NCBI GenBank assembly: GCA_020628545.1
Contig: JAHDEX010000046.1
Coordinates: forward strand, 1-32,400
Source of the DNA: Paracoccaceae bacterium
GTDB taxonomy: Bacteria; Pseudomonadota; Alphaproteobacteria; Rhodobacterales; Rhodobacteraceae
Direction: 5' to 3'
DNA: 32,400 nt
Shown here: one piece after another, positions 1 to 8,308 of the stretch
Numbering within the stretch: position 1 is the stretch's first letter
How the letters are laid out: every line of letters begins with the position of its first letter
Notes under the pieces: generated by a model
Database searches by the model: none
Told to the model about the DNA's origin: nothing
What the model saw: only the letters and a program-made list of their open reading frames with translations
Translations under genes and position numbers: made by a program

Positions 1-1271
1 TCCCCCGTCAGACATCCGCCGACTTCGACACAGAGCTTCAGGATCTCCGCGCCCATCGCCTCGCATGTTTCCAGATCGCCAGGCTTGTTGGCGTTATAGA
101 GGATCAACGGGTGCATGTTGCCATCACCAGCGTGAAACACGTTCCCAACGTCGAGGCCGAATTCCTTTGAAAGCTCCTGAATACGCCGCAAAACTTCTGG
201 CAGTGCGGAGACAGGGATCGTGCCATCAAGACACATGTAATCGTTGACCTGCCCCATCGCGCCAAAGGCAGACTTCCGGCCAAGCCAGATGCGGCCCGCT
301 TCATCAGCGTTCTTCGCCTCACGCAACTCAACCGGATTATGCGTGCGGGCAATGGCCATGATCTTTTCAAGCTGCTCGTCAATCTCCGCCTCAGACCCTT
401 CGACCTCTACGATCAGCAACGCTTCACACATTGGATAGCCCGCTTTGGCAAACGCCTCGCAGACTTCGATGCAGGGCCGATCCATGAATTCAATGGCGAC
501 TGGCAAGACGCCCGCCTTGATGATGTCGGAAACGCAGGCCCCGGCAACCTCTGAACTGTCGAAGCCCATCAACACCGGTCGTGCCCCTTCGGGTTTGTGC
601 AGGATGCGCAAGGTCGCTTCCGTGACCACGCCAAGTTGTCCCTCGGATCCGCAAATGAGACCCAGCAGATCGAGCCCGCCGGAATCGAGATGCGCACCAC
701 CGATCTCGACCACGGTGCCGTCCATCATGACCATCGTAACACCAAGCAAGTTGTTGGTGGTCACACCGTATTTAAGGCAATGCGCCCCGCCAGAATTCAT
801 CGCGATGTTACCTGCAATTGCACAGGCGAGCTGGCTCGACGGGTCGGGTGCATAGAAGAAGCCATGTTCTTCGACGGCACCTGTCACACTCAGGTTGGTG
901 CGGCCCGTCTGCACGCGAATGATGCGGTCGTCGTAGTTGGTCTCTAACACGTCACTCAGACGCGCAACGCCAAGAATAACTGAGTCCGCGGTCGGCATCG
1001 CACCGCCCGCGAGAGACGTTCCGGACCCACGCGGCACAACAGGTACATCCATGTCGTGGCAGACCTTTAAGACGGCCGAAACCTCTTCTGTGGAAGATGG
1101 CAGGACCGCACAAAGTGGCGGACAACGATAGGCCGACAAACCGTCGCATTCGTAGGCGCGAGTCTCTGCAACATCGTCGATGACGGCGTCATGGGGCAGG
1201 ACCTCGCGCAGGCGTTCGACGATCCGATCTTTGCGCGAAAGGATCGCATCACTTGGGGTTGGCATTTCCAT
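1..1271 (-). CDS. glcD: Glycolate oxidase FAD-binding subunit GlcD (3'-truncated)
   Basis: The translation begins MEMPTPSDAILSRKDRI and runs off the window edge, so the C-terminus is missing. It carries the PCMH-type FAD-binding signature VPRGSGTSLAGGAMP near residue 80, followed by AGNIAMNSGGAHCLKYGVTT, and then a C-terminal FAD-oxidase domain with HAGDGNMHP. This order is typical of GlcD, the flavoprotein subunit of the membrane-associated glycolate oxidase GlcDEF that converts glycolate to glyoxylate. D-lactate dehydrogenases share the fold, but the sequence looks like GlcD. The chosen ATG has a GAGG about eight bases upstream; a second in-frame ATG lies two codons in. In related genomes glcE and glcF usually follow, which would place them beyond the left edge here. 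The promoter region holds repeated AATTGG half-sites, so regulation by a dedicated repressor or activator is likely. Confidence 0.93.
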   Translation of the reverse strand, partial: MEMPTPSDAILSRKDRIVERLREVLPHDAVIDDVAETRAYECDGLSAYRCPPLCAVLPSSTEEVSAVLKVCHDMDVPVVPRGSGTSLAGGAMPTADSVILGVARLSDVLETNYDDRIIRVQTGRTNLSVTGAVEEHGFFYAPDPSSQLACAIAGNIAMNSGGAHCLKYGVTTNNLLGVTMVMMDGTVVEIGGAHLDSGGLDLLGLICGSEGQLGVVTEATLRILHKPEGARPVLMGFDSSEVAGACVSDIIKAGVLPVAIEFMDRPCIEVCEAFAKAGYPMCEALLIVEVEGSEAEIDEQLEKIMAIARTHNPVELREAKNADEAGRIWLGRKSAFGAMGQVNDYMCLDGTIPVSALPEVLRRIQELSKEFGLDVGNVFHAGDGNMHPLILYNANKPGDLETCEAMGAEILKLCVEVGGCLTG

Positions 1272-1291
1272 GGCGTACCTCGCACATCATC

Positions 1292-1328
1292 AATTGGTAA
1301 GAAAATATAACCAATTTCTGGAATTGGC
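1292..1328. promoter_or_regulatory. AATTGG half-site cluster in the glcD promoter
   Basis: Three half-sites stand in alternating orientation: AATTGGT (1292-1298), ACCAATT (1310-1316) and AATTGGC (1322-1328). The first pair forms a 7-bp-arm inverted repeat with an 11-base spacer, and the second pair a 6-bp-arm repeat with a 5-base spacer. On the glcD strand a TTGCCA / 17-base spacer / TATTTT promoter can be drawn through the same bases, so a bound protein would overlap RNA polymerase. GntR-family regulators of glycolate genes often use TTGGT..ACCAA-type operators, but the identity of the regulator here is inference. Confidence 0.45.
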
Positions 1329-1359
1329 AAGGTCCATCTCAACACGTTAGGGAAGGGCT

Positions 1360-2058
1360 ATGACTATGCTGGCGACATTGGCCCTCCTGACTTTGCTTGA
1401 TGCTGTTGCATTGGGTGCGCTGATTTTGGCTTTGGTTGGAAGCGGTTGGCTGATTGAGCATCCGCCTGCGTCGCGCCCGTCCGTCACAAAAATCATGTCC
1501 GGCCATCGCCGCGCCTGGATGCGTGTCTTTGTGACACGCGATCCACGGATCTTCGACGCGCAGATCGTCGCGAGCCTCAGACAAGGCACTGCTTTCTTTG
1601 CGTCGACCTGTGTCTTGGCCATCGGGGGTGTGCTGGCTCTGATTTCAAACACCGATCCGCTGAGTGGCGTTGCCGCTGAGGTTGCCATGCTGGAGGTCCC
1701 TGTCTTGATATGGCAGCTCAAGCTCGCGGTTGTCGCGCTCCTGTTGACGAACGGATTCCTAAAGTTCGTCTGGGCCAATCGCGTCTTCGGATATTGCGCT
1801 GTCTTGATGTCGGCTGTGCCAAATGATCCATCGGATCCCGAGGCTGACACGCTCGCGATGCAGGCCGCAGAACTGAACATCCGCGCGGCGATCAACTTCA
1901 ACAGGGGGCTACGGTCGCTTTACTTCGCGTTGGGGGCACTGGCCTGGCTGATTGGCCCGATCGCGCTTTTGGTGGCCACGGGGGCCGTTTTGTGGACGGT
2001 TCTTTCACGGGAATTTGCATCGCTTCCGCGCGACATTCTGCTAAAGAAGATGCCATGA
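1360..2058 (+). CDS. DUF599 family integral membrane protein
   Basis: This 232-residue protein has four clear hydrophobic segments (about residues 5-29, 76-98, 114-135 and 193-217). A conserved cytoplasmic-type motif follows the first segment, HRRAWMRVFVTRDPRIFDAQIV, and then SLRQGTAFFASTCVLAIGG. This is the pattern of the DUF599 membrane proteins, which have no established function. A GGGAAGGG ribosome-binding sequence precedes the ATG; an alternative ATG lies two codons downstream. The gene is divergent from glcD and its stop overlaps the start of the next gene by ATGA, so the two are probably cotranscribed. Confidence 0.85.
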   Translation: MTMLATLALLTLLDAVALGALILALVGSGWLIEHPPASRPSVTKIMSGHRRAWMRVFVTRDPRIFDAQIVASLRQGTAFFASTCVLAIGGVLALISNTDPLSGVAAEVAMLEVPVLIWQLKLAVVALLLTNGFLKFVWANRVFGYCAVLMSAVPNDPSDPEADTLAMQAAELNIRAAINFNRGLRSLYFALGALAWLIGPIALLVATGAVLWTVLSREFASLPRDILLKKMP

Positions 2059-2417
2059 CTTACTTCGCCCGCGCCGCTGCCATCCTCTTCGCAACCACCA
2101 CAATCGCACATGCCGACGCACCTGTTGTCGAAGCTGTCGATGCAACAAAGTCCGGTGACAGCTGGCGTTTTAGTGTGACGATCAGCCATGGTGATACAGG
2201 CTGGGATGACTATGCCGACGGTTGGGAAGTGATTGACGCTGACGGTAATCAGCTTGGAGAGCGGCCATTGGCACATCCGCATGTGGAAGAGCAGCCATTT
2301 ACCCGCTCGCAGTCCGGAATTGTGATCCCCGAGGGTGTCACCGAGGTCTACATTCGCGTGCGCGATAACGTGAACGGTTGGTATGAAGACCGGTATTCCT
2401 TCAAGCTGCCGAACTAG
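2055..2417 (+). CDS. Small secreted protein of unknown function
   Basis: I choose the ATG that overlaps the preceding stop codon (ATGA), giving 120 residues. The N-terminus MTYFARAAAILFATTTIAHA is a good Sec signal peptide with an AHA|DA cleavage site. The mature part is about 100 residues, rich in acidic and aromatic residues (ISHGDTGWDDYADGWEVID, VYIRVRDNVNGWYEDRYSF) and looks like a small beta-sandwich domain. I do not recognise the family confidently. The ATGA overlap with the DUF599 gene suggests translational coupling and an envelope-related partner role. The gene ends just before a repeat/terminator element. Confidence 0.8.
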   Translation: MTYFARAAAILFATTTIAHADAPVVEAVDATKSGDSWRFSVTISHGDTGWDDYADGWEVIDADGNQLGERPLAHPHVEEQPFTRSQSGIVIPEGVTEVYIRVRDNVNGWYEDRYSFKLPN

Positions 2418-2433
2418 GATCGGCTGACGCCGA

Positions 2434-2491
2434 TTGGGGGCTGTCTGCCCCCAACACCCCCGAAGGTATTTTCCTCCAAAAGAAGAAGCAG
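2434..2491. repeat. Rhodobacterales-type intergenic hairpin repeat, copy A (likely bidirectional terminator)
   Basis: A perfect 8-bp stem, TTGGGGGC / GCCCCCAA with loop TGTCT (2434-2454), is followed by ACCCCCGAAGGTATTTTC and an AAGAAGAAG run. The same order (G-rich stem, CCCC, GA-GGTATTT, AAGAAGAA) occurs twice more in this window. It lies between two convergent genes, which fits a terminator for both. Confidence 0.7.
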
Positions 2492-2514
2492 CGCGACAGG
2501 CTTAATCCAACGCG

Positions 2515-4590
2515 CTAACGACGTCCTTCGCGGAGCCATGCGCCGACAATCAGCAGGGACGCGAGCAGCAGGAAGGCCCAAGCCGGAAGCAAAGGCGTGA
2601 TCGTAATGTCAGCGGTTTGGTATGCGCCACGGGGCGTCACACCGATCCAGCCACGGCCTGCTGCTGGCCTGCCTGCACGCACGCTGCGAATGTCGACATC
2701 GCCAGCGGAAACGGGGAGGATCCCTCCGCCCGTGCCGGCCACGACAGGTGCAAGCATCTCGCCGGATGCGATGGTTTGCTCGAACTCTCGCGGCGCAGCT
2801 GGTCCAAGCGCAATCACGGCATCCATTTCGCCATCAGACAGGCGGTAAAGACCTACCTCAGGCGCCTCCCAGAGCGTTTCAAACCGCCCCGGGCTGACCT
2901 CTTCCAGCGTCAGGACTGTTTCAGACCCGTCAGGGTGCGTGATTGTCACGTCCCCGGTTTCCTCAGACAGTGTCCGGCGAATAATTCGCATCGTTTGCCC
3001 GGTCGGTTCGGCCCACAGCGCCTCTTCTTCCAACTCGGGTTCTTTCATCATCCAATGCGCAAGACGGCGCAGCAGCTCCAATTGCGGGCCGCCACCTTCG
3101 TAACCACGATCCCAAAGCCAGGATTGGTCAGAGGCGATAAGGGACACGCGTCCCTCACCAATGCGCTGCAAGGTCAAAAGGGGACGGTCTTCCATTCCGC
3201 TCATCACGGTCGTTGCCTCTTCGGGCGTGATCACATCCACAAGCCGAAACCAGCGGCCCCATCCTGGGCCTTCAGCGTGAGGTGAGACATAGGCGCTTTC
3301 CAACCCTTCCGTCACTGGATGGCGGGCCCCGACATCAGTGATCTGCGGAATAAAACCTTCCTCATAAACGCGTGCTGTCGGCACCCCTGGAAGCACATCT
3401 CCGAGGGGTGAGCGGAAGAGGCTTTCGGCAGAGCCATACTCTGGCCCAGATGAAACAAGCACCGCACCGCCCGCTTCGACATACTGGCGAATGTTGTCGA
3501 GGTATTCGTTGGGCAGGATACCGCGCCGCGAATAGCGATCAAAAATGATCAGATCGAATTCGTCGATCTTTTCGAGAAACAACTCCCGCGTCGGGAAGGC
3601 GATCAGCGACAACTCATTCACCGGCACGCCATCCTGTTTTGAGGGGGGGCGGAGAATGGTGAAATGCACAAGGTCCACGGACGCGTCAGACTTCAGCAGA
3701 TTGCGCCAGGTGCGTTCCCCGGGGTGCGGCTCACCCGACACAAGCAGGACGCGCAAGCGATCCCGCACGCCATTGATTTGCACAACAGCGGCATTGTTGC
3801 GATCCGTCAGTTCGCCGTCGAGCGATGGCGTCTCAAATTGCAGCACGTTCATGCCGCCGTGGGGCAGAGTGATGGGGAGTTCCACATCCTGGCCGATGGG
3901 GATGGTGAAGTCTTGCGGGGTATCGCCGTCGATGGCGATGTTCAGTGCGGCAAAGCCGATGCTTTCGGGGGCCGCGCCCTGGTCTTCCACACGAAGCGTC
4001 AGTGTGACAGGTTCACCAAGGATTGCGAAAGCAGGCGCATTGGCGACGACGAGCCGCCGATCCCAGTCGTCATCCTGTCCCGTCAGCAGAGTATGCATCG
4101 GGGCAGGCAAATTCGGCACACGCTGCAGGTCGTGCAGGCGACCGTCGGTAATCAGGACCATGCCTGCGATGCGGCCCTGCGGCTCTTCCGCCAAAGCCTC
4201 TGACAGCGCGGTCATCAGAAGCGTCCCGCTGTCGCCCTCAATTTCGCTATCACCAACAGTCACAATGCGGAGGTCTGTGTTGTCGAGCCGTGCAACCTCT
4301 GCTTCGAGGTTTGCCACTGCCGCGGCGGTTTGATCCGGGCGATCCGCGATGCGCTGGCTGGCACTTTCATCAACTACCGCAATCACGATGTCCGACAGCG
4401 TATCGCGGTCTTCCTGTTGCAGTGATGGGTTTGCGAGGGCGGCCAGAAGCGCGAGGCCTGCAAGCCCACGCAACCACCACCCCGGAAGCCGTCGCCAGAT
4501 GGCCATGCCCACAGCGATCGCCACAAGAAGTGCAGCTGCAATGAGTGCGGCAAGCGGGATCAGTGGAGCGATAACAATTGTACCGGTCAT
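2515..4590 (-). CDS. Membrane protein with vWA-like and GATase1-like domains (MoxR operon)
   Basis: Starting at MTGTIVIAPLIPLAAL gives 691 residues and places the start one base after the stop of the upstream gene. Two N-terminal TM segments (about 5-31 and 38-54) precede a vWA-like stretch, DIVIAVVDESASQR, in which D74-E-S-A-S78 keeps a DxSxS metal-site pattern. A class I glutamine-amidotransferase-like Rossmann domain follows (about 285-430, FDLIIFDRYS, GGAVLVSSGPEYG). Ser stands where active GATases have Cys, so it is probably not an amidase. A last TM segment, LPAWAFLLLASLLIVGAWL, ends the protein, so the bulk should be periplasmic. It is the distal gene of the moxR-DUF58-DUF4159 operon and is probably a surface-exposed partner of the MoxR ATPase. 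Exact function is unknown. Confidence 0.85.
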   Translation of the reverse strand: MTGTIVIAPLIPLAALIAAALLVAIAVGMAIWRRLPGWWLRGLAGLALLAALANPSLQQEDRDTLSDIVIAVVDESASQRIADRPDQTAAAVANLEAEVARLDNTDLRIVTVGDSEIEGDSGTLLMTALSEALAEEPQGRIAGMVLITDGRLHDLQRVPNLPAPMHTLLTGQDDDWDRRLVVANAPAFAILGEPVTLTLRVEDQGAAPESIGFAALNIAIDGDTPQDFTIPIGQDVELPITLPHGGMNVLQFETPSLDGELTDRNNAAVVQINGVRDRLRVLLVSGEPHPGERTWRNLLKSDASVDLVHFTILRPPSKQDGVPVNELSLIAFPTRELFLEKIDEFDLIIFDRYSRRGILPNEYLDNIRQYVEAGGAVLVSSGPEYGSAESLFRSPLGDVLPGVPTARVYEEGFIPQITDVGARHPVTEGLESAYVSPHAEGPGWGRWFRLVDVITPEEATTVMSGMEDRPLLTLQRIGEGRVSLIASDQSWLWDRGYEGGGPQLELLRRLAHWMMKEPELEEEALWAEPTGQTMRIIRRTLSEETGDVTITHPDGSETVLTLEEVSPGRFETLWEAPEVGLYRLSDGEMDAVIALGPAAPREFEQTIASGEMLAPVVAGTGGGILPVSAGDVDIRSVRAGRPAAGRGWIGVTPRGAYQTADITITPLLPAWAFLLLASLLIVGAWLREGRR

Positions 4591-4591
4591 G

Positions 4592-7351
4592 CTATTGCCC
4601 CAACCTATCCAAAAGTGCGGGAACATGGACCTGGTCAGACTTATAGTTACCAGTCAGGACATGCATGATCAGGTTCACGCCAAAACGGAACGCGATCTCG
4701 CGCTGACGCTCACCCGTTTGGCCGCGTCCGACAGGGAACATGCGGTTGCCGAAGTTATCAACGGCCCAGGCGCGTCCCCAGTCGTTGCCGCCAATCACCA
4801 CCGGCGTGACCCCATCGTTGAGATTGCGGAAGGGCACGCCTTCGGCTTGAACGGCACCCGGTGGCGCCGCCTCTACCCAGACATCACGACTATTGTAGCG
4901 CCCGGGAAACTGGTTGAGCAGATAGAATGTCCGCGTCAGAACATGGTCTTCCGGGATCGGTTCAAGGGCGGGAACGTCGAGTGACCGCGCAATAGCTTGG
5001 AGTTGACGCCCCTCGGGAGAGGCAGAGCCGAAACGGGCTGTATCGGCGTCGCGCGTATCAAACAGGATCATGCCGCCGCCCCGCAGATAGCGGTTTAGCT
5101 TTGCATAGGCCTCGCGCGAAGGAAGGGGCTGTTCGGCAGTGATGGGCCAATAAAGAAACGGGAAGAACGCAAGTTCGTCCGTTTCGATATTGACGCTCAT
5201 GGGTGCTGCGGGTTCGATACTTGTGCGCCGGAAAAGTGTCTGGGACAGTCCGCTGAGGCCCGCCAGCGCGATCTCATCGGTTTCGGCGTCTCCTGTCACC
5301 ACATGGGCCAACACAACTTCTGATGTAGCTGCGATGGCAAAGTCGTCATCCTGCGCCATAGCAGGTTGCGCAATCAGCATCAGACCCAAAAGGACGGTTG
5401 CCACGGCATCGGCGCGCGGCCCCCGCAGACGACCGCCAAGCGCCAATGTTGCAATCACGTCGAGGAGAAGCAGGCCAATCGCAAAAGACAGCAGCCAGCC
5501 TTTCAGCGGTGTCTCACGCGTCACCGCCATACCTTCGACCGCAACGCCTGCGGGCCAGACCGCAGGACCGAGGGCGCTGTCAGCAGACATGACATTGACT
5601 GCAAATTGCCGGTCTTCCCCCGCGTAGAGTCCGGGTTGTAGTGCGGGTCCTAACTGCGGGTCGACAAGGCTTTCACCAGCCACGCCGGGTAAGGTCTCCC
5701 CATCCTGCAGGCGACCGGTTGCGTCGAGAACGTCCTGCGGGAGCCACGTTGTTCCGGCAAGATCTTCAGCATCAGGTGTGGCAGTGTTGGTCGAGACCGC
5801 CAGACGTTCCAACATCTGAACAAAAAGCCCGGAAAGTGGCAGCGATGACCATTCGGCATTCGCGGTCACATGGACCAAGACCACCTGACCTTCGCCAGTG
5901 ATCTTGCGTGTCACCAGCGGTGTGCCATCAGCCAGCTGCGCGATAACGCGGTCGGCCAGCGTCGGGTCGGGCTGCGCCATGACCTGAGCGGTCACCACCA
6001 CGTCCTCAGGCACAGCAAGGCCAAAGAACGGGCTGTCATGATTGAATTCTGCAAGCGCCTTGGGTTCGCCCCATGACATGGCCCCTCCCACGCTGCGCCC
6101 GCCGGCACGCAGGCGGACCGGCAGCAGTGGATCGGCTTCAATGCGACCCGCATCGGAGGCCGCAAGGCGCGGGCCCGCAAACCGCAGCAGCATGCCGCCC
6201 TTTTCAACCCATTGCAGGACTGCCTCCGCATCCGTACCGCCAAGTGTTGCGACGTCCGCAAGGATGATCACATCGGGATTGGCGAGCAGGATGTCCTCAA
6301 GCGCGCCATCAATGAGGTCCGCCGTGGGTTCCAGTGCCTGGCGCAAGTAGAAAAGTGGATCGAGAAGGTCGAGGCCCTCCTGATCGCCGACGCCAGAAAT
6401 TAACGCAACTTCGCGCCGTTTCAGCGCATCATCCGTGAGTGCGACTGCAGCCGCAGAGCGGACACCGGGAAGTTCAAACCGGGTGATCCGGTTGCGCAAT
6501 TCCGGCGGCAGAACAAGCTTCGTCTCGGCCACTGCGTCGCCACCGGCAAAAGAAAACGTGGCTGTGGACAACTGCCGTTCCGCGCCGGAAGGATCAAGGC
6601 CGATGGCGTTTACGGGCACCTCAGACGCCTGGCCGACAGGTGTGCGGTTCGCAGACAAAACGATCTCTCCATCGACAAAGCGGGCCGGGCGCAGGCCAAC
6701 TGTTTGGCGCGGCGTCTGGTAAATTGTGACATTGCCGCGCGATTGCAGCGCGGACAGCACATCGTCGCGGCTCTCTCGCGCAAGGCCGTCCGACAGCCAG
6801 CGGGTGTCGAAATTGCCATCAAGTGTGGCGAGCCATTCTGCAAGCACATCTTCCTGGGGTTCCCATGCAGCGGGGGCAAGGTTTGGCAGAGATTGCGCGA
6901 CCGCATCAGCAGGTTGAAACGTAACTCCCTCCGGCGGCAGATCGGTGAGCGTTGTGATTGCCGCGGGGCGCCCCTGTCTGGCAGCCTCACCCAGCATCGC
7001 AGCAATCCGATCCTGCCTTGCAGGCCAGTCTCGGGCATCTGCCCAGGTCCCATCCGCAATAATCAGGAGTGGTCCGTTCCCGTCTGTCTGCGTTTGCGGA
7101 TTGAGGACGGGGCCAGCGAAGCCGAGGATCACGGCTGCGACAGCGATCATCCGCAAAAGCAGCAACCACCATGGCGTGCGGTCTGACTGGCTGTCTTCGT
7201 CTTGTAGGCCCAAAAGCAGTGCAACACCCGGGAACCGGCGCCGGATCGGCGCCGGTGGAACAGCGCGCAGAAGAAGCCATAGGACCGGCAGCGCAATAAG
7301 TGCGAGCAAAAGCCAGGGTGACAGAAAAGCGAGGGGGCCAATGCTAAACAT
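4592..7351 (-). CDS. BatA-N / DUF4159 domain membrane protein
   Basis: This protein has 919 residues. The start MFSIGPLAFLSPWLLLAL is preceded by a GGAGG about ten bases away, so I prefer it over the longer reading. The N-terminus matches the aerotolerance-regulator (BatA) N-terminal domain: two hydrophobic segments flanking RRRFPGVALLLGLQDEDSQSDRTPWW (residues about 5-75). A long central region has weak vWA/GATase-like character. It is followed by two TM segments near 650-700 and a C-terminal DUF4159 domain (LFDTRDAD, RAWAVDNFGNRMFPVG). It is the third gene of the MoxR operon and probably anchors vWA-type domains at the inner membrane. Its ribosome-binding site sits in a small hairpin next to repeat copy B, which may modulate translation. 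Confidence 0.88.
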   Translation of the reverse strand: MFSIGPLAFLSPWLLLALIALPVLWLLLRAVPPAPIRRRFPGVALLLGLQDEDSQSDRTPWWLLLLRMIAVAAVILGFAGPVLNPQTQTDGNGPLLIIADGTWADARDWPARQDRIAAMLGEAARQGRPAAITTLTDLPPEGVTFQPADAVAQSLPNLAPAAWEPQEDVLAEWLATLDGNFDTRWLSDGLARESRDDVLSALQSRGNVTIYQTPRQTVGLRPARFVDGEIVLSANRTPVGQASEVPVNAIGLDPSGAERQLSTATFSFAGGDAVAETKLVLPPELRNRITRFELPGVRSAAAVALTDDALKRREVALISGVGDQEGLDLLDPLFYLRQALEPTADLIDGALEDILLANPDVIILADVATLGGTDAEAVLQWVEKGGMLLRFAGPRLAASDAGRIEADPLLPVRLRAGGRSVGGAMSWGEPKALAEFNHDSPFFGLAVPEDVVVTAQVMAQPDPTLADRVIAQLADGTPLVTRKITGEGQVVLVHVTANAEWSSLPLSGLFVQMLERLAVSTNTATPDAEDLAGTTWLPQDVLDATGRLQDGETLPGVAGESLVDPQLGPALQPGLYAGEDRQFAVNVMSADSALGPAVWPAGVAVEGMAVTRETPLKGWLLSFAIGLLLLDVIATLALGGRLRGPRADAVATVLLGLMLIAQPAMAQDDDFAIAATSEVVLAHVVTGDAETDEIALAGLSGLSQTLFRRTSIEPAAPMSVNIETDELAFFPFLYWPITAEQPLPSREAYAKLNRYLRGGGMILFDTRDADTARFGSASPEGRQLQAIARSLDVPALEPIPEDHVLTRTFYLLNQFPGRYNSRDVWVEAAPPGAVQAEGVPFRNLNDGVTPVVIGGNDWGRAWAVDNFGNRMFPVGRGQTGERQREIAFRFGVNLIMHVLTGNYKSDQVHVPALLDRLGQ

Positions 7352-7360
7352 GTATGTTAG

Positions 7361-7373
7361 CCTCCTGCGGAGG
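7361..7373 (-). promoter_or_regulatory. Hairpin burying the Shine-Dalgarno of the DUF4159 gene
   Basis: On the mRNA strand the bases read CCTCC GCA GGAGG. The GGAGG is the ribosome-binding site ten bases before the DUF4159 start codon, and the CCTCC just upstream is its exact complement. The short loop makes a weak but real potential structure that would hide the SD. It abuts repeat copy B. Confidence 0.4.
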
Positions 7374-7376
7374 CTG

Positions 7377-7424
7377 CTGGGGCTCTGCCCCAGACCCCGA
7401 GGTATTTCGCGCAAGAAGAAGATG
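7377..7424. repeat. Intergenic hairpin repeat, copy B
   Basis: A 7-bp stem, CTGGGGC / GCCCCAG with loop TCT (7377-7393), is followed by ACCCCGAGGTATTTCG and AAGAAGAAGATG. It matches copies A and C in order and sequence. Unlike those it lies inside an operon, between the DUF58 and DUF4159 genes. It could cause partial termination or stabilise an mRNA end there. Confidence 0.65.
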
Positions 7425-7435
7425 AGGTTGCAACA

Positions 7436-8308
7436 TCATGCCTCACGTTCCAATGCGCCGAAGGTCCAGAGGAGCGGCGTGTTAGCAGATGTGCCCGTAT
7501 GATGCGTCTGGAACTGCCACCCAGTCAGGCGCGCCAGATCCGCAAGCTCTGCCTTGCGGGCAGCGAGCCGATCGAGGTAGCGGGCCTTGAGGTCGCCTGC
7601 CTTGAGCGTTTCATGTTCGACGGCACCGGTCATGGATTGAAAGATCGTGCGACCATCAAATGGAAACGCTTCCTCCTGCGGGTCGAGGATTTGGAGCAAC
7701 GCACCACGGACGCCACGGTCTGCCGCGCGCAGCAAGGCGTCCTTGGTGGAGGTGAGGTTGCCGAGAAAGTCGCTGATAAAAAGCGCGCGGGAATGCGGTA
7801 ACATGCCCTGAGCTTCCGGTGCGCCATAGTCGGTCACGTCATCCTGTGACAGCATCGCGGCCATGCGTTCCAATTGTTGTTTGCCGCGTTTCGGTGGCAG
7901 GCGCAGGCCAGTCAGCCCGACACGCTCGCCACCGCGGTTCAAGAGGATTGCCGCCGCAAGGCCGAGCAGCCGCGCGCGATGGCCTTTGCTGGGCAGGCTC
8001 TTGTCCGAGGTGAATTGCATGGAGGCCGCTTGATCGACCCAAAGCAGGACCGATTGGGCAATCTGCCATTCCTTGTCCTGCACAAAATTGCTATCTGATC
8101 TGGCCGAGCGGCGCCAGTCTATGCTGCGCGCGCTATCGCCAGCTTGCGCGGGGCGGTACTGCCAGAAGCTGTCGCCTGTGCCCGCGCGCCTGCGCCCGTG
8201 ATCCCCCAAGAGCACGGTGGACGCCAAATGTTCGGCCTCCGCAAGCAGCGGCGGCAATGGCGCGGCAAGGTCTTCTGCCGCTGAACGAAGGGTCAGCGAC
8301 GTGGTCAT
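7436..8308 (-). CDS. DUF58 domain protein of the MoxR operon
   Basis: This protein has 290 residues. The diagnostic DUF58 segment is GRRRAGTGDSFWQYRPAQAGDSARSIDWRRSARS (about residues 37-70), including the conserved D-x-R-x-I-D-W motif. It is followed by a vWA-like core beginning VLLWVDQAASMQF, where the usual D-x-S-x-S is altered to D-Q-A-A-S. There is no signal peptide or TM segment, so it should be cytoplasmic or peripheral. DUF58 proteins are near-universal partners of MoxR ATPases and are thought to act with them in chaperone-like maturation of complexes. The start overlaps the moxR stop by ATGA, pointing to translational coupling. Confidence 0.92.
   Translation of the reverse strand: MTTSLTLRSAAEDLAAPLPPLLAEAEHLASTVLLGDHGRRRAGTGDSFWQYRPAQAGDSARSIDWRRSARSDSNFVQDKEWQIAQSVLLWVDQAASMQFTSDKSLPSKGHRARLLGLAAAILLNRGGERVGLTGLRLPPKRGKQQLERMAAMLSQDDVTDYGAPEAQGMLPHSRALFISDFLGNLTSTKDALLRAADRGVRGALLQILDPQEEAFPFDGRTIFQSMTGAVEHETLKAGDLKARYLDRLAARKAELADLARLTGWQFQTHHTGTSANTPLLWTFGALEREA

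Noticed and set aside
3545-4333. 262-codon plus-strand open frame
   Set aside because: It is antisense to the vWA/GATase-like gene and is Ser/Arg/Thr-rich without recognisable motifs.
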